Of a stretch of DNA of 64,000 bases, positions 50,934 through 61,132 are shown in pieces. The DNA lies in NCBI GenBank assembly GCA_905234685.1, contig CAJOIR010000007.1, positions 1-64,000 of the forward strand. The letters run 5' to 3'. The notes below the pieces were generated by a model. The model saw only the letters and a program-made list of their open reading frames with translations. It searched no databases and was not told the DNA's origin. How positions within the stretch are numbered: position 1 is the first letter of the stretch; each line of letters opens with the position of its first letter. The position numbers and the translations under genes were made by a program. The stretch is from Paludibacteraceae bacterium. GTDB lineage: Bacteria; Bacteroidota; Bacteroidia; Bacteroidales; Paludibacteraceae.

Positions 50934-51779
50934 TTAGCGTGTACTTGCATTGTTTGTTTTTCCTGCAGCATTTATTATTCGCTGCACTATTGAGTAAATG
51001 AATACGCCGAAAGATATCGTACCTGCGGTTACCGATATAGCGGTTGCCACGGAGTTGATTCCAAACGAATAGCCAGGCATCTTACGAATGTATATCACAT
51101 CGTTAGGCTCAACGTAATAAAATTCGGAGTTGACAATGTCGGCTGAACGCACATCGAAAGTCTTAACAACTGTAGAGTCGCTCTCCTCTCGTATTATCTT
51201 TATCTCCGATCTGTCACCAAAATCAGATATGTCGCCTGCCATAGCAAGAGCTTCGAAGATTGTTACTTTCTCTTTCGGTAGAGTGTAACGACCTGACTTC
51301 ATGCCGACAATGGAGAATGTTCGTCCTACTACTTGCACTTCAACAGCGATGTTAGGCATTGTGCCTTGCTGAACAATGAGACCTGACAAACGCTCCTCAA
51401 GAAGCAACTTCACCTGACGCGTGTTCATTCCACGCACGCTAATGAAACCAAGTGTAGGAAAATTAATATTACCGTCTTTGTTAACGCAATAGGTGTAGAG
51501 GTCTGTATTTGAGTTAGCAGCATTACTACGCGTCAACTGACGCATGTTAGTTGAGGTAGCTCCAGCGTTGAACAATGCAGTTATCTTTTCATCAAGACTG
51601 TAAACCTGAATATAGAGGCGGTCGTCAGTTTGAAGAATATAGTCAGCAAACAACAAGGTGTCGTTATACGAGGGTATGTGTTTGTCAGGCTCCTGAAGGT
51701 AGTTAACCTTTCGGGAGGTAACACAAGATGTTAGCAACACTGTGATAAGAGATATCAATATAAAAAATCGTTGCCTCAT
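50934..51779 (-). CDS. Wza-like polysaccharide export lipoprotein (first paralogue)
   Basis: 281 aa from ATG 51779. An in-frame ATG at 51818 would place 13 extra residues before the signal peptide and lies inside the promoter, so it is rejected. Lipobox LLTSC with Cys19. Poly_export domain from about residue 50 (ILQTDDRLYIQVYSLDE...CVNKDGNINFPTLGFISVRGM), SLBB-like domain (FSIVGMKSGRYTLPKEKVTIFEALAMAGDI), then a C-terminal membrane helix. First gene of the wza-wza-wzc-ugd operon. Confidence 0.93.
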   Translation of the reverse strand: MRQRFFILISLITVLLTSCVTSRKVNYLQEPDKHIPSYNDTLLFADYILQTDDRLYIQVYSLDEKITALFNAGATSTNMRQLTRSNAANSNTDLYTYCVNKDGNINFPTLGFISVRGMNTRQVKLLLEERLSGLIVQQGTMPNIAVEVQVVGRTFSIVGMKSGRYTLPKEKVTIFEALAMAGDISDFGDRSEIKIIREESDSTVVKTFDVRSADIVNSEFYYVEPNDVIYIRKMPGYSFGINSVATAISVTAGTISFGVFIYSIVQRIINAAGKTNNASTR

Positions 51780-51787
51780 TTGCGGCG

Positions 51788-51819
51788 CAAAAGTAGTACA
51801 AAAATTCGGTATATACAAA
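51788..51819 (-). promoter_or_regulatory. Promoter of the capsule export operon
   Basis: On the minus strand TACTTTTG (51788-51795) and TTTG (51816-51819), 20-nt spacer. The start codon of the first gene is only 8 nt from the -7 box, so the transcript may have almost no leader. Confidence 0.75.
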
Positions 51820-51891
51820 TTTTAGCAAGTTTTGTGATTATAGCAAAAGTTGACGATTGTTAAGATTTTGCATTTTAGAAGTCTCATGCTA

Positions 51892-51924
51892 ATCCTATAG
51901 TGATCCTATAGTAATCCTATAGTG
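51892..51924. repeat. Three tandem 11-nt units, ATCCTATAGTG
   Basis: ATCCTATAGTG, ATCCTATAGTA, ATCCTATAGTG without gaps, the inverse of the 17816-17859 array. It lies 73 nt upstream of the capsule promoter and is followed by a T-run. Confidence 0.9.
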
Positions 51925-51989
51925 TTTTTTGCTTCATTATGAAGTTGAAAAAATTGCCGATTTTTAAGATTTGAGATTTATGAGGAAGG

Positions 51990-52026
51990 CTGAAACAAAG
52001 GAAAGCACTTCCGAAAAAGTGCTTCC
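51990..52026 (-). terminator. Terminator of the gyrA-TPR transcript
   Basis: AAGCACTT (52003-52010) pairs with AAGTGCTT (52017-52024); on the minus strand a T-rich stretch (TCCTTTGTTTC) follows. It is 36 nt downstream of the TPR gene stop. Confidence 0.65.
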
Positions 52027-52059
52027 CAATTTGTGTAAAATCTATGTTAAAATTACAGA

Positions 52060-53304
52060 CTACTGATTCAACTTGTTTTCAATCTCATTGTATTTTGCAT
52101 CCATGTGGAGGCGGTAGTAGAGACCTTTGAGCGTAATCATATAGTTGCGGTTTTCAGGGTCAACTTCATGTGCTTTCTCGAAGAAAGGCAATGACTTCGC
52201 AAACATAGCATCCATATCTTTCAATGCCTGTTTATATACCTTGTTGTCTGAAATATAAGCGGCATCTTCATTCATTTTGACAGCTTGGTTGTAGAAAACT
52301 CGTCCTTTGCCAGCATAAGCCTCAGCAGCCTTGTCATCAATAGCAATAGCAGCATCGAACTCTTCAAGCGCCTCATCATAGCGTTTGGCATTTTCGAGCA
52401 GGTTACCGAGAATCTGGTGATACTGAGCAACATTAGGTTCGCGCTCAATAGCCTTCTTAAGGTAATCAATAGCAGTAGTCTCCTGACCAGAGAAGATGTA
52501 GTAGTTAATCAGATTCTGCAAGAACCAAGGCTCAGCCGGGAATCTCTCAGTAGCATCTTTAAGAACGCGTACGAAGTTAACGGTATCCTTAAGTTCAACA
52601 TACTCCTGGTAAAGGAATTGATTTACTGTTATAGCCTCGAACTGACCGTCTTTCATACTCTCAAATACAGCAATAGCCTCCGGGTGCATCTTTGCCTGTG
52701 TTGCGAAGATACCTTCGTAATAGAGATACTGCTCATAAATAGTGTCTTTCGGCATTTTTGCCTGCAACTTCTCCTCTTGCATCATAGGAAGCGACGGTAT
52801 GTCGGTATGCATCTTGAAAACCTCATAAGCTTTGACAAAGTCACGCTGGTCGTTAAGCCAGATACCATACTTAACGAGATTCTGCATGCTGTAGTACTCA
52901 AGCATTTTTTGCTGTATGTTTTTGCGAGTCTTTGTGTCGATTTTCTCTTTACCCTTCTTGTCAATGACAGGAATCATAGCGAGACTATCGGCATGAACAA
53001 AATAATTATAAGACTCTACGACAGCTTCACCGACCTTCTGGTCATCAGTCTTGCCTGTGAGAATACTTTGTGTCATTAGATACTCGTTCTCCTTGTAGCC
53101 AATCATACCTGCCCAATACCAAGTATCGGCAAGATTCTTGGTGCTCTCATCCTCCAAAGCGATAGCAATAAGTTCTCTTGCTCCGTTGAAGTCAGGACTC
53201 TCAGAAGCCATAGCTTTGTTCTTCGCCTTGTTGACATTAGATTTCTGTGCATAACAGCCAGTGCCAATCAGCACAACTGCTATCATTAAAAATACCTTTT
53301 TCAT
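52060..53304 (-). CDS. Secreted TPR-repeat protein
   Basis: 414 aa. Signal peptide MKKVFLMIAVVLIGTGCYAQ; cleavage after AYAQ-type motif is likely, though GC might suggest a lipobox. TPR motifs are visible at about 175-365, with clear units FPAEPWFLQNLINYYIFSGQETTAIDYLKKAI and VAQYHQILGNLLENAKRYDEALEEFDAAIAIDD. Such proteins act as periplasmic scaffolds. It lies 23 nt downstream of gyrA and is co-transcribed with it, an arrangement seen in several Bacteroidetes. The partner is unknown. Confidence 0.88.
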   Translation of the reverse strand: MKKVFLMIAVVLIGTGCYAQKSNVNKAKNKAMASESPDFNGARELIAIALEDESTKNLADTWYWAGMIGYKENEYLMTQSILTGKTDDQKVGEAVVESYNYFVHADSLAMIPVIDKKGKEKIDTKTRKNIQQKMLEYYSMQNLVKYGIWLNDQRDFVKAYEVFKMHTDIPSLPMMQEEKLQAKMPKDTIYEQYLYYEGIFATQAKMHPEAIAVFESMKDGQFEAITVNQFLYQEYVELKDTVNFVRVLKDATERFPAEPWFLQNLINYYIFSGQETTAIDYLKKAIEREPNVAQYHQILGNLLENAKRYDEALEEFDAAIAIDDKAAEAYAGKGRVFYNQAVKMNEDAAYISDNKVYKQALKDMDAMFAKSLPFFEKAHEVDPENRNYMITLKGLYYRLHMDAKYNEIENKLNQ

Positions 53305-53327
53305 AATTGTGTTATTTAGTGAAGTTA

Positions 53328-55865
53328 TTATTCAGCGTTTTCAACTATATCTGCAACATCTGTGCCAGACGCTTCAGTAGGCTCAGAAACCTCCTCAGGT
53401 TCTTCTTTCGGCACAATGCATCCAAAGGCCAGTTCATCTTGTCGTTTCTGCAAGTCAATGAGTTTGACACCCTGAGTAGCACGACCTTGCACGCGTATAG
53501 TGTCGATAGCCATACGAATTGCAGTGCCCGACTTATTAATAAGCATAAGGTCAACATCGTCAGTGACTGCGTCAATAGAAACAAGATGCCCGGTCTTATC
53601 AGTTATATTCATTGTGCGAACACCCTTGCCTCCACGGTTGGTGATACGATATATAGGCTCACCATTCTCATCGTCAAGCTGAGTGCGTTTGCCATAACCG
53701 AGCTCTGACACAACGAGGATAGTCTCCTGTGAGTCTTTGCCAACGCAAACCATTCCGACGACCTGGTCTTCGCCGTCATCGTCAAGAGTGATGGCACGCA
53801 CGCCTGTTGCCGTACGCCCCATAGCACGCACTTTGTCTTCGTTGAAGCGCACGACCTTGCCGTTGCGACTTGCCACAAGAATCTCGGACTCTCCATCGGT
53901 GAGTGCGACACGTATAAGTTGATCGTCTTCACGCATGTTAAGAGCACGAATACCATTGGCGCGCGGACGGCTGTACTGCTCAAGCAGAGTCTTCTTCATC
54001 ACGCCGTTTTTCGAGACGAACACAAGGTAATGAGAATTGATAAATTCTGCATCGTTAAGACCTTTGACATTGATGAAGGCGCGAACTTTGTCGCCACTCT
54101 CAATGTTAATCATATTCTGAATAGCACGACCTTTTGATGTCTTAGAGCCTTCGGGCAACTCATAAACCTTAATCCAATAAACTTGCCCCTTCTCGGTAAA
54201 GAACATCATAGTGGAATGCATAGAGGCAGTATGCACATATTCGATGAAGTCTTCATCGCGGCTTGCACCAGCCTTAGACCCTATTCCTCCCCTGCCCTGC
54301 TGACGAAATTCAGCAAGCGGAGTGCGCTTGATATATCCGAGATGAGAGATGGTGATAACCATGTCATCGTCAGCATAGAAATCTTCAGGGTTGAATTCCT
54401 CAGAAGCATAGACAATCTGCGTGCGACGCTCGTCAGCATACTTGTCTTTTATCTCGATCAACTCATCCTTGATGAGGTTATAACGCAAGTCTTCGTTGGA
54501 GAGCAAGGCGTTCAAGTGCTCTATAGTCTTCTCAAGTTCGGCATACTCATTCTTCAATTCGTCAATACGCAAACCTGTAAGTTGACTGAGACGCATGTCA
54601 ACGATAGCCTTCGACTGGAGATTATCGAGGTTGAAGCGCTGCTCGAGAGCATTCTGAGCTTCTGCAGGAGTGCGACTCGCGCGGATGAGGCGAACAACTT
54701 CGTCAATATTGTCAACGGCTATAATCAAACCCTCCAAAATGTGAGCACGCTCTTGAGCTTTCTTGAGTTCAAAACGTGTACGACGGGTAACCACATCCAT
54801 TCTATGCTCAATGAAATTAGCCACTAAGTCGCGCAGATTGAGAAGCATAGGTCTGCCTTTAACCAACGCTATGTTGTTAACAGAGAATGATGACTGCAAT
54901 GCAGTAAACTTATAGAGTTTATTGAGTACAACGCTCGCATTTGCGTCTTTCTTAATCTCAATCACAATACGCACATCGCGCTTTGAGTGGTCGGAGATGC
55001 CACTAATACCCTCAATTCTCTTATCGTTGACGAGTTCAGCAATATTTTTTACAAGGTCGCTCTTTACAACGCCATAAGGTAACTCACCAATGATAATCTG
55101 CTCCTTACCGTTTTCATCGGTTTCTATATCAGCTCTTGAGCGGATAACAACGCGACCTCGACCTGTCTCATAAGCCTCCTTAACACCTGCGTAGCCGTAT
55201 ATTGTACCACCCGTCGGGAAATCAGGAGCCTTGATATATTTCATCAATTCTTCCACGGTGATGTCACGATTCTCAACGTAAGCAACGCAACCGTCAATTA
55301 CTTCACCGAGGTTATGTGTAGGCATGTTGGTTGCCATACCCACTGCAATACCACTTGCGCCGTTGACAAGCAGATTCGGGAAACGTGTAGGCAACACGGT
55401 AGGCTCACGCAGAGTGTCATCGAAGTTAAGTTGCATGTCAACCGTGTCTTTCTCAATGTCGCGGAGCATCTCTTCAGCCAATTTGCTCAAGCGTGCCTCA
55501 GTGTAACGCATAGCAGCAGGACTATCGCCGTCAACACTACCGAAGTTACCCTGACCGTCAACCAATACATAACGCATCGCCCAAGGCTGAGCCATACGCA
55601 CAAGAGTGCCATAGATAGAGGAATCACCATGAGGGTGATACTTACCCATGACCTCACCAACGATACGCGCGGATTTCTTAGTAGGCTTGTCACTTGTATT
55701 GCCCAACTCATTCATGCCGAAAAGCACACGGCGGTGCACAGGCTTAAAACCATCACGCACGTCAGGCAATGCGCGACTTACAATTACACTCATCGAGTAG
55801 TCAATATATGAGGTTTTCATTTCCTCATCGATATTCACTCTCAGTATTCTGTCGTTATCAATCAT
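53328..55865 (-). CDS. gyrA: DNA gyrase subunit A
   Basis: 845 aa from [16 protein letters not shown] at 55865; an upstream in-frame ATG at 55898 lies in the promoter. The catalytic tyrosine is Tyr121 ([10 protein letters not shown]). In the quinolone region, Ser82 matches E. coli Ser83 and Gly86 matches Asp87, so the usual Ser is present. The GyrA-box (QQGRGGIG) and six C-terminal beta-pinwheel blades are present, followed by an acidic tail. Introduces negative supercoils with GyrB. Confidence 0.98.
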   Translation of the reverse strand: MIDNDRILRVNIDEEMKTSYIDYSMSVIVSRALPDVRDGFKPVHRRVLFGMNELGNTSDKPTKKSARIVGEVMGKYHPHGDSSIYGTLVRMAQPWAMRYVLVDGQGNFGSVDGDSPAAMRYTEARLSKLAEEMLRDIEKDTVDMQLNFDDTLREPTVLPTRFPNLLVNGASGIAVGMATNMPTHNLGEVIDGCVAYVENRDITVEELMKYIKAPDFPTGGTIYGYAGVKEAYETGRGRVVIRSRADIETDENGKEQIIIGELPYGVVKSDLVKNIAELVNDKRIEGISGISDHSKRDVRIVIEIKKDANASVVLNKLYKFTALQSSFSVNNIALVKGRPMLLNLRDLVANFIEHRMDVVTRRTRFELKKAQERAHILEGLIIAVDNIDEVVRLIRASRTPAEAQNALEQRFNLDNLQSKAIVDMRLSQLTGLRIDELKNEYAELEKTIEHLNALLSNEDLRYNLIKDELIEIKDKYADERRTQIVYASEEFNPEDFYADDDMVITISHLGYIKRTPLAEFRQQGRGGIGSKAGASRDEDFIEYVHTASMHSTMMFFTEKGQVYWIKVYELPEGSKTSKGRAIQNMINIESGDKVRAFINVKGLNDAEFINSHYLVFVSKNGVMKKTLLEQYSRPRANGIRALNMREDDQLIRVALTDGESEILVASRNGKVVRFNEDKVRAMGRTATGVRAITLDDDGEDQVVGMVCVGKDSQETILVVSELGYGKRTQLDDENGEPIYRITNRGGKGVRTMNITDKTGHLVSIDAVTDDVDLMLINKSGTAIRMAIDTIRVQGRATQGVKLIDLQKRQDELAFGCIVPKEEPEEVSEPTEASGTDVADIVENAE

Positions 55866-55895
55866 ATGTTTTATATTTTGTTTCTTATAATGCTG

Positions 55896-55927
55896 CAAAA
55901 TTACTACATCTCTCCGAAATATGCAAA
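55896..55927 (-). promoter_or_regulatory. Promoter of gyrA
   Basis: On the minus strand TAATTTTG (55896-55903) and TTTG (55924-55927) with a 20-nt spacer, 30 nt before the start. Confidence 0.75.
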
Positions 55928-56033
55928 TAAATTCGATATTTTTTATTCAACATCATTTTCCGAGTGTATGTCGGAAAAGGCACATGAGTTGCTTAAATCG
56001 AAAATAAACGCGCAAAAAGAGGATAAAGGTAAT

Positions 56034-57857
56034 TTAGCGAGCAAGAAAATCCTGCAAGAGATACTGTGTGTATGACATACCTTCATACAAAGCGGCGGTA
56101 TCGCTATTTGAGCCTTCAGTGAAAACAAGCACATTAGAATCAAGTTGGCAACTATACGCCACAGAATCAGACACATATCCCCAACATTCGTCACGATACC
56201 ACGTAGCAAAGCCATTAACTCGGAATAGTGAAGAGGAGAAAGGAGACGGATTATGTTCGAAATGCAAGGCATTGGCAAGAGTCTCCATAATATCAGTCTG
56301 TGACACGACCTGATTATAATCTGCAAACAGATTGACTGCCCCGCCTGTAAGCAACAAAGGTATTCTGTAACACTCAGGATGCTGAATATCATAGCCAAAG
56401 AGTGGTAGATAAGCGGTGTGGTCGGAAGTGATGACAACAAGCGTGCTATCCCAAATTTTAGTCTGTTTTAGTGTTTCTACAAATACTCCAAGACAACTAT
56501 CGGCATAACTCAGGGAATTGCAAAAGAGCGAGCGTGTGTCATCGCCGGTAACCTTGCGGTATGAAGAGGGAATATCGAAAGGAGGATGACTGGAAATATT
56601 GTATGACATCACAAACCAAGGCTGCGATGATTGAAGCGACTTTATCTTACCAACAACTTGCTTATACAGATATTCGTCAGGAACACCCCACTTCTGCATT
56701 GTAGAAACAGACAATGGAAAATCGCCACGTTCAGTAATATCAGTAACACCAGATTGGAGCATAAACATACGAGTGTTATAGAAATTCACATCGCCTCCAT
56801 AGAGAAATGCTGTATGATAACCATTATCTGAAAACAACCGTGGCAAAGTCTGCAATGAAGGCAGTTTGTTCTCATGCTGCAAAATTGAGCCGAAACGTAT
56901 GAGTGCAGGATACCCTGCCATAACTGCAGACATTCCTTTGTCAGAGCGGTTGCCTGTAGCATAGCATCTACTCCAACACATACCCTCTTCCTCCAATTGC
57001 TGCAGACACGGGCAAAAACCCTCGTCAACAAAATATTGAGAGAAAGACTCCAGAAACACGAACATCACATTAGGGTGTCTGACAGAAAGAAATTCAGGAG
57101 CATCAACAGAAGTAGACTCTGCTTGCAAAACCACATCTGAATCAAAATATCGCACAGGCAATTCGTCTGCGTTATAGTGAACTACGCTTGACATGAATGC
57201 CCAAAAATAATTGTATGCAGCGTAATTGGCATACAGTTTCTCGGAGAAGCAAACATTAGAAAACGACATAGGCGACGTATTCAAACCACCGCGTATAGGA
57301 AGAATGAGCAATCCTGTAAGTACAACTGCAAAAAACGACAGACATACACTTCTTAAAATAGTCGGTTTTGTCTGCATAGTCCACAACCTTAATATTATGT
57401 TATGCAGAAAAAACCAACCTGCCACCAATACACCTGCTAAAATCAGCAGAAACAACCATTGCCACCACGCAAAATTCATCAATACCCCTTGCCAGTCTTT
57501 AATATACGCAAGCATGCCAACATTAAGACGCACACCCCAGTCGCCATAAGTAAGCATGTCGCCTATACCTGCAACAGTAAGAATAACAAGCATCAACATG
57601 TTGTATATCTTTGCTATAATCCGCGTCACACTTGGTAACCATGGCAGCATAGCCAAGAGCATAGCAGGCAATGCAGTAATGTATCCGGCAGCCGACATAT
57701 CCATCAGTAAGCCGTATCGAAAGACGCCAAACAACTCAGAAGCAGTAAGCGCAGACGACTGCATATGGTTGCATAGAACAAACAAGGCTTTGAAGAAGAC
57801 AAAGAATGCCAACCAATAAAGAAACTCGGATATATATATAAGCAACACACGTTTCAT
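56034..57857 (-). CDS. LTA-synthase-like phosphoglycerol/sulfatase-fold transferase
   Basis: 607 aa. Five N-terminal membrane helices (about 7-30, 50-72, 82-105, 130-155, 170-190), then a periplasmic alkaline-phosphatase-fold domain from about 260. Metal ligand Glu270 (FVFLESFSQYF) and nucleophile region ATGNRSDKGMSAV, where relatives have Thr in RTDRG but Ser305 is present here; TSDHTAYLP carries further metal ligands. The family moves phosphoglycerol or phosphoethanolamine onto glycans or lipids. Its start overlaps the upstream outer-membrane protein gene by 4 nt. Confidence 0.9.
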   Translation of the reverse strand: MKRVLLIYISEFLYWLAFFVFFKALFVLCNHMQSSALTASELFGVFRYGLLMDMSAAGYITALPAMLLAMLPWLPSVTRIIAKIYNMLMLVILTVAGIGDMLTYGDWGVRLNVGMLAYIKDWQGVLMNFAWWQWLFLLILAGVLVAGWFFLHNIILRLWTMQTKPTILRSVCLSFFAVVLTGLLILPIRGGLNTSPMSFSNVCFSEKLYANYAAYNYFWAFMSSVVHYNADELPVRYFDSDVVLQAESTSVDAPEFLSVRHPNVMFVFLESFSQYFVDEGFCPCLQQLEEEGMCWSRCYATGNRSDKGMSAVMAGYPALIRFGSILQHENKLPSLQTLPRLFSDNGYHTAFLYGGDVNFYNTRMFMLQSGVTDITERGDFPLSVSTMQKWGVPDEYLYKQVVGKIKSLQSSQPWFVMSYNISSHPPFDIPSSYRKVTGDDTRSLFCNSLSYADSCLGVFVETLKQTKIWDSTLVVITSDHTAYLPLFGYDIQHPECYRIPLLLTGGAVNLFADYNQVVSQTDIMETLANALHFEHNPSPFSSSLFRVNGFATWYRDECWGYVSDSVAYSCQLDSNVLVFTEGSNSDTAALYEGMSYTQYLLQDFLAR

Positions 57858-58996
57858 TTCTCGAACAACCCTTTCAGTTTGCCAGACTTGCGAATGCCAT
57901 CCAAAGCAAAGACTGCTATCAGTTGTTGCTGATGCTGCAAACCGCCTTCAGGCACATAATGCATATTCCATGAAAAATAGCAGTTGACAAACGCAGTGCG
58001 TACAAAATACAGATATATATCTGTCCTGTTATAAAGACGTGACTGATAAAAAGGTTCTCCTTGATTCAAGTCTGCTCCGAAACGCCCGTAAAGAGGCATC
58101 AAGTTGTCACCTATATAAAAAGTATTCTTCGCCCCCACCCATTTCCAGTTGATACTGAATTCAAGCATAAAACCTTGAGGCTGATATGTTAATTCCTCAC
58201 GACGATAACGCTGAAAGCCATAGATATAACTTGCACGCAGCGATAAAGTGTCAAGAGGTGTGGGCTTCGCAAAGTCTATACCTATATTAGGAGACACATA
58301 GGCATCATCGCAAATACCTTCATGCGGCGTAGGATCTGCATGATTTGCTTTGTGGTTAAGTTGGGCCACACCACCGACAAAATACCGGAAGAAACCAGAG
58401 TAGCCATATTCGCCGTCAATAGTTATTCTAAACATCTCTCTTTGGTCTGGTCGCTGCAAGCCACGCCAGTCAAGCATTGCCTCTACGAAGCCGTGACGGG
58501 AACAATACTGCACTAAGGCACCTTGAATATTAGGATACATATATGCCAACGAGTCATATCTCAGAAAATCAGGCAACTGACGGAAGAAATGCTTATAAGG
58601 CACTGCGCCCAGACTCATTGTCAAACCCTTGTATTGATACTGATAATATACTGTAGGTATAACATGAATATCTTTCCAATTGCCACCCATTGGTTGGATA
58701 TAATGCACACCCGCCATCAGGCTATGAAAGCCACCAGTCTTGTCAGCGAAACCAACGCCCAACTCAGGCGAGAGGCGTATGGCAAACAGAGTGCGGTCAT
58801 CCTGCCATGGGCCGCGATACTCTCTGTTGTCAAACCAAAATGCGGCATCAACATTGTAAAGCAGATGAGGTTTAAGAGGAATGACAACAGAGTCGGAAGG
58901 ATACTCCAACGCATGTCTGGCAGCAGAAACTCTACCACCACACATCAGTGACAGCAACAGAAAACAATATAATATCAACCTTCCTTTAATCGTCAT
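57854..58996 (-). CDS. Outer-membrane beta-barrel protein, unrecognised
   Basis: 380 aa. Signal peptide MTIKGRLILYCFLLLSLMCGGRVSA. The rest alternates aromatic and polar residues in short strands (VQYCSRHGFVEAMLDWRG; MLEFSINWKWVGAKNTFYIGDNL), typical of a barrel of 12-16 strands. No named family was recognised. Placed between era and the LTA-synthase-like gene, overlapping the latter by 4 nt, so it may act with that enzyme in envelope modification. Confidence 0.75.
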   Translation of the reverse strand: MTIKGRLILYCFLLLSLMCGGRVSAARHALEYPSDSVVIPLKPHLLYNVDAAFWFDNREYRGPWQDDRTLFAIRLSPELGVGFADKTGGFHSLMAGVHYIQPMGGNWKDIHVIPTVYYQYQYKGLTMSLGAVPYKHFFRQLPDFLRYDSLAYMYPNIQGALVQYCSRHGFVEAMLDWRGLQRPDQREMFRITIDGEYGYSGFFRYFVGGVAQLNHKANHADPTPHEGICDDAYVSPNIGIDFAKPTPLDTLSLRASYIYGFQRYRREELTYQPQGFMLEFSINWKWVGAKNTFYIGDNLMPLYGRFGADLNQGEPFYQSRLYNRTDIYLYFVRTAFVNCYFSWNMHYVPEGGLQHQQQLIAVFALDGIRKSGKLKGLFEK

Positions 58997-59017
58997 AACA
59001 CCATATAATATTACCTA

Positions 59018-59899
59018 TCAACTCAAGTCGTAACCATAGTGTTTAAGGCGGTTGGACTTCTGACGCCAGTCTTTATCCACCTTGACAAAGAGTTCCAGAT
59101 ATACTTGTTTGTCGAAAAATGCCTCAATGTCTTTCCTTGCCTCCACACCTATAGTCTTTATTGCTTTCCCCTGTTTGCCTATCACAATACCTTTTTGACT
59201 TTCACGCTCAACATATATTACCGCACTGATGCGAATCAGACGCTCATCTTCCTTGAAGGACTCAACTTCAACTTCGACAGAATACGGAATTTCCTTGTCG
59301 TAATGCTGCAAAATCTTTTCACGTATTATTTCTGTTACAAAGAATTTGGCAGGTTTGTCAGTCATCTGGTCTTTGTCGAAATACGGAGGGCACTCAGGCA
59401 GCAATTCCTTGATTCTCTCGAACAAAACGTCTACGCCAAATCGCTCTTGAGCCGAGATAGGATATATCTCTGCTTCAGGCAGTTCCTTGTGCCAGAAACT
59501 CACCAGTTGCTCCAGAGTCTCCTGCGTAGTCAGGTCTATTTTGTTGATGACCAATAGCAGTTTCGCACGATTCTGACGCACTTTGTCAACAAAATCCTTG
59601 TTTCGTTCTACAGTATCCTGAACATCTGTTACATATAGCAGAATGTCTGCATCAACAAGTGCCGAGTTGGAGAACTCCAACATCTGTTCTTGAAGTTTAT
59701 AGTTAGGCTTTAGCACACCAGGGGTATCTGAATACACTATTTGAAAGTCGTCACCATTTACAATACCCATGATGCGGTGGCGTGTAGTTTGTGCTTTGCT
59801 TGTTATGATTGACAAACGCTCACCGACGAGGGCATTCATCAATGTTGACTTACCAACATTCGGATTACCTACTATATTTACAAATCCACTTTTATGCAT
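59018..59899 (-). CDS. era: GTPase Era
   Basis: 293 aa. G1 GNPNVGKST (11-19), G2 region TTRH, G3 DTPG, G4 NKID, and a C-terminal KH domain with GIVIGKQGKAIKTIG that binds the 3' end of 16S rRNA. Required for 30S maturation. It follows the aldo-keto reductase gene after 12 nt and precedes the outer-membrane protein gene by 21 nt, so it is in a mixed operon. Confidence 0.97.
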   Translation of the reverse strand: MHKSGFVNIVGNPNVGKSTLMNALVGERLSIITSKAQTTRHRIMGIVNGDDFQIVYSDTPGVLKPNYKLQEQMLEFSNSALVDADILLYVTDVQDTVERNKDFVDKVRQNRAKLLLVINKIDLTTQETLEQLVSFWHKELPEAEIYPISAQERFGVDVLFERIKELLPECPPYFDKDQMTDKPAKFFVTEIIREKILQHYDKEIPYSVEVEVESFKEDERLIRISAVIYVERESQKGIVIGKQGKAIKTIGVEARKDIEAFFDKQVYLELFVKVDKDWRQKSNRLKHYGYDLS

Positions 59900-59911
59900 A
59901 TTAATACATTA

Positions 59912-60874
59912 TTATATACAATCCATTACACTTATATTATCTGCCAACTGACCTACACTGCTTGCGCCAACAAGCACTGATGTCACACCTTGTTGTTGAA
60001 GCACCCACGCCAATGCCTGTTGTGCAGTAGTTCTTCCCGCAGCAACCGCATCTTTAGCCAAAGTGCGTATATACTCAAGCATTTCCGGTGTCAGTCTTGA
60101 TGAGCGCAGAAATTTCTCCTGCGCCATACGTGAATCTGCAGGTATACCGTGTAAATAACGGTCAGTAAGGAGCCCTTGTGCCAACGGAGAGAAAGCGATG
60201 AAGCCTACTCCGCTTTCACAACAGAATTCCAATATACCACTTTCTATAGGCTCACGGTCAAGCATATTCAGTTTACCTTGGTATATCAGTAGCGGCACAT
60301 CATGCTCACGGAGGTATTTTTCAGCACGTTTCAAAGGTTCAAGAGGCCAGTTGCTGATACCTACATACAAAGCCTTGCCACTGCACACTGCATCAACCAA
60401 CGCCTGCAATGTTTCCTCTTCCGGAGTCAGAGGGTCGTATCGGTGAGAGTAAAACAAGTCAACATAGTCAAGACGCATGCGCTTCAAACTCTGATCAAGA
60501 CTTGCCAGCAGATATTTTCTCGAACCGAAATTGCCATAAGGGCCTGGCCACATATCGTAACCTGCTTTGGTAGATATAAACATCTCGTCACGGTAAGGAC
60601 GAAAATCCTGATCCATGATTTTACCAAATGTAATTTCTGCTGTGCCATATGGAGGACCATAGTTGTTGGCAAGGTCAAAATGTGTTATACCATGGTCGAA
60701 GGCATAATGCAGTACATCGCGGCTTCGCTCATATGAGTCATTGCCACCGAAATTGTGCCACATGCCAAGACTTACTTTAGGCAGAAGTACCCCACTCTTG
60801 CCACAGCGCTGATATATTGAGTCATATTTGTCATAACGCTGTGATGATGCAGAATATGTAGTTTGCTCACTCAT
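59912..60874 (-). CDS. Aldo/keto reductase (YghZ-like)
   Basis: 320 aa from MSEQTTYSA at 60874; an ATG at 60955 is in frame but precedes the promoter. TIM barrel with catalytic tetrad members Asp and Tyr in HFDLANNYGPPYG, Lys in FISTKAGY, and DYVDLFYSHRYD. The sequence pattern GFIAFSPLAQGLLTDRYL and HGIPADSR resembles L-glyceraldehyde-3-phosphate reductases of the YghZ/Kv-beta family. NADPH-dependent detoxification of aldehydes is likely. Confidence 0.93.
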   Translation of the reverse strand: MSEQTTYSASSQRYDKYDSIYQRCGKSGVLLPKVSLGMWHNFGGNDSYERSRDVLHYAFDHGITHFDLANNYGPPYGTAEITFGKIMDQDFRPYRDEMFISTKAGYDMWPGPYGNFGSRKYLLASLDQSLKRMRLDYVDLFYSHRYDPLTPEEETLQALVDAVCSGKALYVGISNWPLEPLKRAEKYLREHDVPLLIYQGKLNMLDREPIESGILEFCCESGVGFIAFSPLAQGLLTDRYLHGIPADSRMAQEKFLRSSRLTPEMLEYIRTLAKDAVAAGRTTAQQALAWVLQQQGVTSVLVGASSVGQLADNISVMDCI

Positions 60875-60891
60875 AACATTTATTTTGTATG

Positions 60892-60923
60892 CAAAGATAA
60901 TACAATTCCTGATAATATGCAAA
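60892..60923 (-). promoter_or_regulatory. Promoter of the aldo/keto reductase-era operon
   Basis: On the minus strand TATCTTTG (60892-60899) and TTTG (60920-60923), 20-nt spacer, 17 nt before the start. Serves the four genes down to 56034. Confidence 0.75.
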
Positions 60924-60982
60924 TATATAAATGTACTTTCAGAAATATATCGCACGCAGACTCATGTTCCGTTACCCTATGC

Positions 60983-61015
60983 TTATCCTAAGTTCATCCT
61001 AAGCTCATCCAAAGT
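60983..61015. repeat. Three tandem 11-nt units, TCATCCTAAGT type
   Basis: TTATCCTAAGT, TCATCCTAAGC, TCATCCAAAGT. Same 11-nt period as the CACTATAGGAT arrays and partly similar in sequence (ATCCTA). It lies in the 258-nt region between the divergent aldo/keto reductase and rimP leader; the rest of that gap shows only the promoters. Confidence 0.85.
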
Positions 61016-61096
61016 TCGCTGATACTCCAAAGGAGTAGCATGTGATATGACAAGTCTGCCTTCAATCATATTTTTATAAAAAAGTTTACAAAATGT

Positions 61097-61128
61097 ATTG
61101 CAAGAATGAAAACTTTGTATTACTTTTG
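61097..61128 (+). promoter_or_regulatory. Promoter of the rimP-nusA-infB operon
   Basis: ATTG (61097-61100) and TACTTTTG (61121-61128) with a 20-nt spacer. Confidence 0.6.
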
Positions 61129-61132
61129 CAGC

